Shown piece by piece: positions 21,259-32,072 of a stretch of 64,000 nucleotides of DNA (within the stretch, counting starts at the first letter, position 1; each line of letters begins with the position of its first letter). Origin of the DNA: Linepithema humile (taxonomy: Eukaryota; Arthropoda; Insecta; Hymenoptera; Formicidae); the NCBI RefSeq assembly GCF_040581485.1, contig NC_090130.1, positions 10,168,001 through 10,232,000 on the forward strand, read 5' to 3'. The position numbers and the translations under genes are program-made. A model generated the notes under the pieces. It worked only from the letters and a program-made list of their open reading frames with translations. It was not told the origin of the DNA and searched no databases.

Positions 21259-23419
21259 TCATAAATTTAACGCCGCTAAATTATAAGTATGACATACAGG
21301 AAATATACAGAATGTATTATCATTGTACGGTATTCTACACAATTTTGCAGTAATTGCGTCACATTTCCAAGCCTTTACATCATTGTTTTTCTTAACTATG
21401 TGTATAGAAAATGTACTAAAGGTACATGGTTCGTAAAATAAATCGTCAGTTGATATTAATCGCTTTCCTATAACAAACGTAGTATCTCCACTCATTGCAA
21501 AATTCAGTGCTTCGACAAGTATTCCGTTAGATAACATTAAACAATTATCTCGGCCATTATTATTACAGTTGAAAAATAACTTGTCCTTATGCAAGATTTT
21601 GTACTGCGTATCAATTTGCGTATCGTTAGTAATAGGGCCGTCTATATGTATTTTTTGAAGTGTTGAGCCATTATTACTCGAACGTGTCTGAAGTGCATTT
21701 TGATACTCTATCAATCGTCGCGAAATTTGTTGTAAGGGTTTCTCACTCTTACGAATCATGCTCTTTATACATAAAATATAATTTTCAAACCTGAATGCAC
21801 TGAAATTATCTAAGGCACCGTATTTTCTTACATCCTGCGCTAAGTGCGTCAAGTTATGAACATTATGGGATACACATCGTCTACCATAAATAATTTCAAA
21901 TGAAGCCACAACGTGATTTAATAATTGTTCTGCATAATCAACATACTGAGAATTCTGTGAATAGATAGGACTGACTAAAATTGTAATTGCAACATGCAGT
22001 GTTAAAAAATTAGCATACGTATCTTCTCTTAAAACATCTTTCAACACAACAGGGCCGGTATATAATAAAAATTGTCGAAACTCAATTGCTTTCCAAAGCT
22101 TTAAAAATTTTAATGATCTTGGTAATCTAGCAAAGTCAGATGGTACACTTTTCCTGAATTCAATTAAAGCATCAGAAATTATATTACTTTGATTTACAGA
22201 TAGCTTAATACCTAACGGTCCATGTAACCAAAGCAGTAACAATTTGCGCATAACACCTAAGCATACCATATGCATGTAGTCCAGAGGTACATTTGAAACT
22301 AAACCAAGAAAAGGTATTCTATTTAAAATTGTTTCATCGACTTGATAATTGCCTTTGCCAGAATACATAAAATTTTTGAAGCTATCATCGGTTCTTAAAT
22401 TTGTACTACGTTCGCTAGGAAAACATGTGACTCCTTCTATGCGTGTACCTACAATGTCACATTTCGTGCAGCTATTATAACCACTATGGTATTTTACATT
22501 TAAAATAAAAGCTTTCGCCGGAACATCACAGATTAACGCATGAATTCTGACCTCATATTGAATTCCATTATATTCAATGCCATTAGTAACTAAATTTACT
22601 GCTTCATCTGTATACATTTCTAAAAATGAATTTGAGTTATCTGGCTTTCCTTCCCCATAATATACACCGATCATATGTACATCTCTGGACTCTGAATCAG
22701 AACATAAAATAGGCCACATATTATTTTCCGAAGATTTTCCTAATGGCGCGCCGTCGGTACTTATTAACAATTTAATCCATGTACTGTTACATTTTATGAT
22801 AAGACGATTTTTAATGATATTTAAAATAGAATTTTTCAATCCGTAATGATAATACTGCCCCCCTGCAATTTCAAATACTTTGGTAGATTTTGGCGTATCG
22901 AGCAATGTTCGAGCATCTGCAGGAAATGACACATTAGTATTTTTTTCTCAAAATTGATAGTAATTCATTCAGCGCATTATGTTTAATTGAAAATTTTAAT
23001 GCCCAATTTTGTATGTTCCGTTTAAAAATTTCATCATCGTTATTATGTAGATTATATTCTGATTCAAATTAGTTCACAGATTGATGTACTGTTTCAATAC
23101 TATTAGCGACTTCCGCACTTAGAGCTAAGTCATCTTCACTTGCAATACTTAAGGTATCGCTTTCACTGGATGAAGAGCCATTGTCACTATAGGTATCAGT
23201 AAAATCATCAAAATCTGCATTAGAAACAATTATGCTAGCAGAATCATTATTTTGCACTCGTGAATAAGTCATTGAGGATGTTCCTTCATCATTATTAAAT
23301 GTCTGTCCATGAAGACATTCAATTATTTTTTCTATTGATGCTGCCATATTCTGCTTTATTAGTCTCCGAATATGTCGATCTGAATATGACTTTTGTAAAC
23401 GACGTTTATTATAATTCAT
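21259..23419 (-). pseudogene. Tnp2-like (CACTA/EnSpm-type) transposase #1, two lesions
   Basis: Reads from ATG 23419 (MNYNKRRLQKSYSDRHIRRL) through a Ser/Asp-rich acidic segment to the stop at 21259, about 720 codons. An in-frame TAA lies at 23069-23071, and an A7 run near 22941-22947 shifts the frame by one base. The last 557 residues are open. Family-type motifs in order: STDGAPLGKSSENNMWPILC, HALICDVPAKAF, YHSGYNSCTKCDIVG, PLDYMHMVCLGVM, WKAIEFRQFLLYTGPVVL, HNVHNLTHLAQDV and FRFENYI. I recognise these as Tnp2/Transposase_21-type proteins of animal CACTA-like elements. It is head to head with transposase #2 and clearly homologous but well diverged. Confidence 0.75.
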
Positions 23420-24420
23420 TTTAATTAATTACGTTAATTTTCTTCAAAATAATAAGTGTATCTGTTTTGAAACATTATTTTTATGTACGTGGGCTCATAG
23501 AATATGTTCTCCGCGAAATAATAAAGTTGTTCAAGCCACGAAAGACACGAAAAGTCATGTCTCCAAAATCGCCATTGGAGGCACGTCGGAATGCAAATAA
23601 ACATATGTTAATATAACAATTCTTTATACTCACGCTCTGCTCATCGACGTTTTCCCAGGTTTGTTTTGTTTTACAATACGAAAATCAGTAAAACACTTAT
23701 CTATGAATAGGAGAAAATTTTCCATCGATAAACAGCGTTTTTTACTAACCGTAGATGTCGATGGTTTTGATATTGAATAATTTTTATCTAAAATCAATTT
23801 TTGTATGAATAATCCTTTAAATGATCTTTGCGGTTAACCTAAACTGTTCAAAATTGTTTCTCAATTAAACTATTATAATTTACATTCAGATCCAATAAAA
23901 CGGATTCAAAATATTCGAATATATGTTTCTAGATTTGAGAACAAGTTTACAGCTTCCCGAGCAGAAATTTGATCGGGCATGCCTGATGTAGGGTCAGGCC
24001 CTGACCGGGGATTAATAAGGTATGCTCTAGTAGGGAATCCCCGACTTGAACTTGATCGGGAAAAAGTAAGGCATACCCTAATCTGGAATTCCCGACTTGG
24101 GCCTGTCCGTTGCTAATCAGGATTTCCTTTTTAGTTTATTTTTTAGGCAATCCTACATGGGCCTGATAACTCAATCCTTAATCTTTCCCTCATAAGTTTG
24201 TGCATAATATATAATTTGCATGACAGTTTGACAGTCAACACAAGTGAAGCGAGTTGCAACACACAAGCGAGATAGCCAATCAGCATCGCGGAAAAGAGAT
24301 GTCTCAACATTTCGATATATTCGAGTTCGAGATGTTGCATGTCTTTTTTAAGATAGGATAAATATATGGCAAGACGGAGTGTTAATATACATACCGAAAT
24401 TCATGTCAATTAACAGCATT
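23420..24420. other. Divergent spacer between the two Tnp2-like genes
   Basis: Holds both 5' regions. A degenerate element starting CCCGAGCAGAAATTTGATCG at 23958 runs to ~24180 with repeated GGCATGCCTGAT and CCTGAC strings. The rest is AT-rich. Terminal inverted repeats beginning CACTA/CACTG were looked for by eye and not found. Confidence 0.45.
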
Positions 24421-26793
24421 ATGGACAATAAAAAGAGTTTGTTAATATCGCGAATGCGAGTACGTAGATTTCGTGCAACTCGACGATCATTGTATTTAAA
24501 AACCGGCGACGACTCACATTCTTCAAGTAATGGTACGTATTTTAATTTTTTTATTAAATGTAGAGACATTTTTTACAATTTTTACAATTTTAATATTTTT
24601 TTTTTTTTAATATATATTTTAATTCGATAATTATTCGTAGAGAATGGTTCTACTGCAAATTATGCAATACCATCCCAGAGTCATTCATCTTCATGGAATA
24701 TGGAGTACGATGAATTTGGAGTAGACAGTGAAAACGACGAAAATGAAAATGATACTCAAAGAGAAAATAGTGAAACGGGAGATGCAGAAATCACAGAAAA
24801 TGAAAGGAACAATGGAGAAAATGAATTAATAGATATCAGTGACAGAGATGACAGAAACAACAGTGAAGAATCAAGCGAGGAAGACAGTATTGCAGAAGCT
24901 AATGAGAGCAAACAAGACATTGACAGCGACGAAGTAGATAGCGACGAAGTAGAGGTCGATGAAGAAGCGTACGACAGTGATGGTAAAGCAAGGGACATAG
25001 TGGATCTTCAACAATGGGCAATAAAATCCGGCATACCACACTGTCATTTGGACACTCTACTTAAAATCCTGAGAAAACGTGCACTGCCAACTTTACCAGC
25101 ATGTTCGAAAACATTTCTCAGGACATCATCGTCGGAGTATAAAATCAAGAATTTTCAAACGCACGACGGTAAAGAGATAGGAGAGTTTGTATACTTTGGT
25201 ATTGCGGCAGGTCTTGAAAGATGTGTCAATAAAAATCTCCATCCAACGAATGAACTTCAGCTGCAGTTTAATTGTGACGGTTTACCTTTATACAAGTCCA
25301 GTGCAAAACAATTTTGGCCTATATTGTGCAAAGTCCATGTTAATCCCGATGTTTATAAACCGTTCCTAGTGGCCGTATTCTGTGGAATCGAAAAACCGAA
25401 TAATTTGGACGAATATCTATGTGAATTTGTTCAAGAAATGAACGAACTGTCACGAAATGGCATTTTAATTGACGAACAGTCACTAACAGTTCGCATCATG
25501 TGCTTTGTGTGCGATAAACCAGCTCGCTCTTTTATCAAGTGCATTAAGGGCCATGGGGGCTATTATGCATGCGAACGGTGTACTATTCAAGGAATTCGAT
25601 ATGAGAGACGAACGGTGTATCTGTCTTCTAACTGCGAAGATCGTACCGATGTATCATTTCGAAGCCAAGAAAATCGCGAACATCATACAGGTCTGTCACC
25701 ATTATTGCAGTTGGAACCAAAACTTGACATGGTGAAATGTTTTGTATTGGACTTCATGCATCTAGGCTGTTTAGGCATCATGAAAAAAATGTTAACCGAG
25801 ATTTTTTTGGAGGGACATTCAGTTGCCAAACTTAATCAAAGCCGTAAACAATGGCTTTCGCAGTGCTTAGTAGAGTTACAATCACAAATACCAAATGATT
25901 TCCAACGCACGACTAGGACACTTGCAGAAACTGCCAAATGGAAAGCAACTGAATATCGTCTGTTGTTACTCTACGTTGGTCCTGTTGTTTTCCGACAAAT
26001 ATTGCCGAAAAAATATTACAGACATTTTCTTCTGCTGCATTGTGCGTGCAGAATACTCTGTTCAAAAGAATTGGCATTACAATACAATTTGCAAGCTAAA
26101 GCGTATCTGAAAAGCTTTGTGTTGCTTACGAAGCAATATTATGGCAAGAAATATCTAATCTTGAATATGCACAGTTTGATCCATCTTGCAGATGATGCAA
26201 AAAATATGGAGTGCTCTCTAAATGATTTTACGAGTTTTCCATTCGAAAATTCGTTGGGAAAAATAAAAAAAGTACTTCGCACCGGTCACCGGCCACTTGC
26301 TCAGTTATGTCGACGAATGCACGAGTCACATTTCGCCGATTTCAAAAAAGTGACTTTTCCACCATCTGTCACTATATTGAGAAAAGGACGTACCGAACGA
26401 AATGGAAGTATTCTTGTAAAAAAAATTAAATACAAACAAGTTATAATTACAACAAAGTCACCGAATAATACAGTATTACTCAACAACAAGATTCTAATGA
26501 ACATCGATGCCATGCATGTTCCACCAAATGAAAATGACACAAGAATCGTTCTGACTGGAACAGCTTTACGAATCATAGAACCAATGTTTACTTATCCTTG
26601 CAATTCCGAAACACTGAAAATGTGGAAGGTAGATGTAACGTCAAAGAGAATAATCTATCCGCTACAATCTGTTGCTCATAAAATGACAAAATTAACAATA
26701 AAAAATTATGATAATAGTAACAATAACAATGACGAAGATGACAGTGACAATGAGGCAACGAGTACTTTCGTCATTTCATTTTTACATATGTAA
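24421..26793 (+). CDS. Tnp2-like (CACTA/EnSpm-type) transposase #2, apparently intact
   Basis: Two exons, 24421-24532 and 24641-26793, joined in phase (112 + 2153 nt = 755 codons). Exon 1 is basic (MDNKKSLLISRMRVRRFRAT), followed by a ~90-residue acidic stretch. Core motifs: LQFNCDGLPLYKSSAKQFWP, RIMCFVCDKPARSF, HGGYYACERCTIQG, VLDFMHLGCLGIM, WKATEYRLLLLYVGPVVF, LNMHSLIHLADDA and FPFENSL. No stop or frameshift is seen over 754 aa. In-frame ATGs at 24379 and 24403 are possible earlier starts. The role is presumably DNA cleavage and transfer for a CACTA-like element. It is followed 463 bp downstream on the same strand by DUF4806 gene #2. A domesticated host gene is the main alternative. Confidence 0.78.
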
Positions 26794-27255
26794 TAAATGC
26801 TGCTAATCAGAAGCTATTGTATACCAGCTATATTTTGACTTTCAAAATTATTGCGGACGATCTCCTAATTATCACAAAACTGTAAATAATGAAAATGACA
26901 TATAACGAAAAAATATACATAAATTCACAAAATCATATTTTTTGTAACATTATCCTCTTAATTAATACTCTTTTTTTGTATTTATTTAAAAGATTTCGAA
27001 TAAGATTAAATATTATGTATTTTGTCTTGTTAATTTTTTGTTTATTTTCAAAGAGCGATTTTCATCAACTGCTCCTTATGCCCTTATGTACAAATGACAT
27101 TTCTACTCTTGATTTCGGAGCATGTGGAGGAAACGCACTCAAGTGCGAGCGCGTACGTGTGTTCTCTGCGCAAGTGACAAGTGAAAAACGCGCGTTGTTA
27201 ACTTCTTTATTTTCCAGTTTCATTATTTGTGGTTAGCTTTACGAAATCAAATTTC
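26794..27255. other. Short spacer between Tnp2-like #2 and DUF4806 gene #2
   Basis: An AT-rich 3' region is followed by a GC-richer stretch (27115-27230, with GCGAGCGCGTACGTG), which probably contains the promoter of the downstream gene. No additional gene is supported. Confidence 0.4.
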
Positions 27256-30200
27256 ATGATGTCTTCAAAACCGCAAAAATCATCGAAAAAAGATGAGGTA
27301 TGTAAAACCATTGTAAAACTATTTATGGTTCTGTTATTGTAAGAATTTATTCAAAGTTTAAAGATTTCTGGAGTTGATTGCTCAAGCCGGTTTACCTTGT
27401 GGGTGTCGTGTTATTTAGACAAATTTTTCATGGTTAGAAATACATACAATTTTTTTTGTTGAATTAACGTCGTGAAGTATATTTTCTTATCATGTATAAT
27501 GTTTAAATTTTATGCAGGATCTAGCTTAATTATTAGTGAAATCTGGTCAACCAATTAAATAATGGATATCATTTGCCTTTCAAATTTGCTTTTCAAATTT
27601 TTGTAAATTTCTAAGTATATATTTGTGGAAATAATTCAGTATTTATTTTTTTCACAGAATTCGGAAAACGCTTGTGCCGGCTACAAGCTAATTTTCTTTA
27701 CACAAGAGAAATGTACAGGTAGAAGCATCGATATTGTACCAAATGATTGGATTTGTTATGATGTAAAGTCAGGTGAATTGGTAACCAAGTTTATGCCCCC
27801 ACCATACTCTCGAAAAACCGCCGATATTCTTTTCAACCTTGTAAAGGCTAAGACGAAGCCGCCAGAGTCTTGGCCATCGTACGAGATTTCTATAGTGGGC
27901 GATGCCAGTAAGTTACACTTCAATTATTTAACGTAGTAATTCATTTATAATAACCACACTTGAAAATTTTTTCACTCTAATATAATTAATAGTTTACACT
28001 CATTAATTCAGACTAAGAAATGTTTTCTATTTTTTGTGAATTCACATGACGTGCAAAACTACATTTTTTATACTTTTTTACATTTGTTGTGTAACATTTC
28101 GTTGTAATATTAAATTATGTAATATTATATTGTTTCAGAAAATTATGACGCAGCTCTGAAACGACTCAAAATTTTAGAAACGAAAGAGTACGCGTATACT
28201 ACAGACTCGGAATTTTCTGCTGAAGCTCGTTCACAGCTTGCAAAAAAGAGCTACAAACTAAAAACATTAAAAGAAGACAAAGAACTTGAACAAGAGCTGC
28301 TAAATGTTCCCCGATTGGAAGAAAGCATGGAAGACTCATCTCCCTGTTCAAAAGTTTCAGACGCAAGCACTGAATGTAAGTATTTTTCGTATTTTTCTTA
28401 AGGAGCCTGAGAATCAGCATTTTTTTATTTATTTTTGCTCTGAAATTGAATATACAATTTTATGCCCGATACAAACTCCGACAAAGTTTTGATCTGGCCA
28501 TTAAACCAATTTTAAAGTGTGGCAGCACATTCTCTTCGTAAAAGGAAGCTCTAATGAACATTGAGCCGTTTATTAGAGGAGTAGGGGTGTAAAAATGTAT
28601 AAGTATTGCGCGACCTATTTTTTGAATAGCCCCATATTACTTTTAACATCATTCTAATATCTTTAAATTTTAGAGAGAATTATTCCTTTTGTTTGTTTCA
28701 GCGTTTTCAGATAATGAAAGTGCAGAACTGTCATTAATAAGAAATGACCAACAGTGTGCAAGGAAAGAAAAAGTAATGAGCAAAAGAGATAAAGGTAAAT
28801 TTAACTTGATCATTTAAACATCTCGCTATGTTCCGTTGGCATTCGGTAATGAAGAATTATGATGAAATTAAAAACATTTTAATGTTATTTCAATTTGAAA
28901 ATAATTTTTTTCAATTTTTTTTCTGCATTTTTTATATAAAGTTGTATATAAATTGTTTGTACATATAATGTTTTGATCTCATATTACATTACAAGATTAA
29001 TAGGTATTTCTTTCATATTTACATAATAATTATTCTTTTCCGAATCTTTCAGTGATTTTAAGCAATAAACGGGCAAAAAGTTCATTTCATGACAAACAAT
29101 CTCTGAAGAAGAAAAAGAAATCGAGTACTACAGATAAAGGTAAAAATTTTAATATATTTTATATTATATAACTTTGTTGATCTTTTTTCAGATCTACTTA
29201 ATATACTGAACGGTTTGGACGATTAATCTTGAATACTATTAGGACCTTGAATAAGTTCTCGCTGTTTTTTTTGTTAAAAAAAAACATTAATTTAAAATAT
29301 AAGGCTTACAATAACTTTACTCAAAGTATTGTCCATCATTAGAGACCACTTTCTCCCATCTTTCTGGCAGTAATTGAATCCCCCGTCGAAAAAACGATTC
29401 ATCTTTTGACGCAATCCATGAATCGACCCATTTTTCGGTTTCTTCGAAAGAATGGAAGCGCTGCTCGCTCAAACCATGCGCCATCGACCGAAACAAGTGG
29501 TAATCCGAGGGGGCTATGTCCGGTGAATACGGCGGGTGAGGTAGAACTTCCCATTGAAGCGTTTCCAGGTAAGTTTTGACTGGTTTTGCCACATGTGGCC
29601 GAGCATTGTCATGTAACAAAATGACTTTGTCGTGTCTCTGCCCGTATAGTGGCCGCTTTTCTTTTAGAGCTCGACTCAAACGCATCATCTGAAGTCGATA
29701 GCGAGCTCCCGTGATAGTTTCATTAGGTTTCTTCGTCTTCAAACTTTGTCGGTGCTCCAGAACGTTCTTTATCTTCAAGGTCAAAGTCATTATTTTTAAA
29801 GCGCCTAAACCAGTCTCTGCATGTCGTATTCGACAGAGCATTGTCACCATATGTTTCAACAAGAATTCTGTGTGCTTCAGCTGCAGATTTCTTTTGAATA
29901 AAGCAGTGCAATAAAATTCCCCGCAAAAACACTTTATTTGGCACAAAAGTAGACATTTTCGCAATAGGTAATTAAACACGTGGTTGACACTGTGGTAAAC
30001 TGTATCTACTAGAATTTGAGGTTACATATAGTACTACTTAGCTGATGCGTTTCCGTACGAAATTCCATGCACAGAGTGCCGCTACGCCATCTTTTAAGAA
30101 ACAGCGAGAACTTATTCAAGGACCTAATATATTATTTTGTTATGTTACTTTTGACATCATTCCAATATCTTTAAATAAGAATTATTCCTTCTGTCTGTTT

Positions 30201-32043
30201 CAGTGTTTTCAGATAATAAAAGTGCAGAACTGTCATTAATAAGAAATGACCAACAATGCGCAAAGAAAGAAAAATCAATGAGCAAGAGAGATAAAGGTAA
30301 ATTTAATTTGGTCATTTAAATTTTTATAAAAAGTTGACTTATTTTGTTTTCTAAAGAATCAATGGAAAATACTATGTCCGATACTCGTCCGATAACTTCC
30401 AAAGCAATGGGATCAGCTGGGGACTCTCATTATTCTTTCACATTTGACGAGAGAAAAAAATATAGTAATGACGGTAACGTTAAGTCCATTCTCTTTAACA
30501 TTTTACTCCGGGCGATTCTGAATATATGCGTACATGTGTACAAACTTTGTTAATCTTTTTTCAGATCTACTTAATGTACTGAACGATTTGGACGATTAAT
30601 TTTGAATACTGTATTATTTTGTTTTAGATTTAGCACGTATAACGTTATCAGGGTTTAGGAGTGTCATAACTCAATTGACCCAAATAAGGGGTGAAATTCA
30701 TGAAATAAAGACAATACTGCAATCTCAAAAGAGTTATTGTCCTGATACGCGGGGTACGTTTTCTGACGAAAATTTTTCGGAAAAATACGGATTTAGTATT
30801 CCATTTGAAACACTGGACGACTTCTTGACATTTGACAAGGATCTGAAATCAAGTGACGAATTTCGAAAAGATTTTGTAAATATATTTAAGGCTATATTAA
30901 TTGTTTTAAGGGAGAGCATCTCACAGGCTGATATAAATAATACATTTTATTTTTCATTATTACAAAACATTTTTTGAAATTAAAATCAAATAAGTAATCG
31001 AACAAACTTAGTCTAAAGAACATCTTCTTACAAAGAAAATTCATCTTAATTAGTTTTTAATGGTTATACTGGTACAGCTTGTATCCTATGCGCAGTGATA
31101 ATTAATAAGTTAGTGATACATTTTGTCTGATTCAAATATATGAAGATTTTAGCGTAAAATGTGCACAAATATATGCATTCTTTCTTATAAACATACTTAC
31201 CACTAATAATCAAAAGTGTTATATAATTTAGAAAATGTATAAAAAATGTAAAAAATTTTAAAATAATTTATGATAAAATTAAAAAGTATTTTATAATGTT
31301 ACTTAAGCAGCCTGTGAGGTGTTCATTTTTAATTAAAAATGATATACAGGATGTCCCAATTCGCACTTTAAAATAACGGGGGGTTTCCTTATGAAAATTT
31401 TAGATTTCTTTTGAACAATTGAATCTGAAACATGCTTTTCAAGAAAATAAGTCCAGATCTTTCAAAAATTAAACAAATTTAAACAAATTTATTTCTTGCA
31501 AACTGTGTCTCGGATCCCATTTATGTTACAAGGACAAATCATATTACATTGTCATAAGAAACACTCTCTCCAGATTTGTTTTGGTTGCGAATTCTTGGAT
31601 ACTCTGTAGATTTTCTATACTCATTGAATTCATAATTTGTTTTTCAGAAATTGAACATGTGGACATCAATTGATACCAGTATGGCGTTAGTGAGATCTCT
31701 AACTAGCGTATTAAAGAAATACTTAGTTAGAGATCTTGCATTGAAATTCACGGCAGTTAAGAAGGTCGACGGCAAAATATTATTTAAAAATACAACCATA
31801 TGTTCTTGCATAAAAGGTAATAATGTATAATGTAATACATATCATATATGTATAATTATAATATATTTATAATACGGATATATATATATATATATAATAC
31901 AGATCTGAATCAAGTTTTTCTTTAAAAATTTGAAAAAATAATACATTTATTTCACATTTACAATGTCTATTTTTGTAGAAGTCATCAATTCGGAATACTA
32001 CAAGAAAGATGAAGCAGTTATTACAGATCAAATATTTTTTTAA
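27256..32043 (+). CDS. DUF4806-type gene #2, ten exons, 466 aa
   Basis: Exons from GT-AG sites: 27256-27297, 27658-27907, 28139-28375, 28702-28794, 29053-29139, 30204-30296, 30357-30473, 30628-30875, 31648-31816 and 31979-32043. They sum to 1401 nt with all phases compatible and no internal stop. The amino-terminal part (GYKLIFFTQEKCTGRSIDIV, then WPSYEISIVGDAKNYDAAL) aligns with that of gene #1. The middle is Lys/Ser-rich. A leucine-rich segment (LTQIRGEIHEIKTILQSQ) precedes the DUF4806-like core (IPFETLDDFLTFDKDLKSSD and RDLALKFTAVKKVDGKILF). The function of DUF4806 is unknown. Its position directly downstream of a Tnp2-like transposase, as in the mirror copy, suggests a transposon accessory protein. 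A mariner sits in intron 5. Confidence 0.72.
29239..30127 (-). mobile_element. Non-autonomous mariner copy B, 889 bp
   Basis: Same length and termini as copy A, in opposite orientation, with TA at 29237-29238 and 30128-30129. It lies in intron 5 of DUF4806 gene #2, antisense to it. Confidence 0.95.
29317..29956 (-). pseudogene. mariner transposase with internal deletion (copy B)
   Basis: Same amino-terminal 77-aa frame and same 220-aa shifted frame as copy A; the translations are identical. It lacks the first catalytic Asp region and keeps HDNARPHVAKPV and YSPDIAPSDYHLF. Identity of the internal deletion and sequence implies that both copies came recently from one deleted master. Confidence 0.9.
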
Positions 32044-32072
32044 ATCCTTGGATCCATCTTCAATAACGCGAA

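Larger units (their letters stand above)
28612..30620 (+). repeat. Intragenic tandem duplication of exons, with two stop-containing cassette exons
   Basis: Unit 1 (28612-29238) and unit 2 (30128-30620) inside DUF4806 gene #2 are homologous across exons and introns. Exons 28702-28794 and 30204-30296 share FSDN-SAELSLIRNDQQCA. Each unit ends with an acceptor and a short in-phase exon: 29192-29226 (DLLNILNGLDD, stop) and 30565-30599 (DLLNVLNDLDD, stop). The mariner inserted at the end of unit 1. Using either short exon would give an isoform lacking the DUF4806 core. Confidence 0.75.

Noticed and set aside
14546..32043. The mirror block as one recent inverted duplication
   Set aside because: The two transposases and the two DUF4806 proteins are too different, exon structures differ, and mariners sit in non-equivalent introns.
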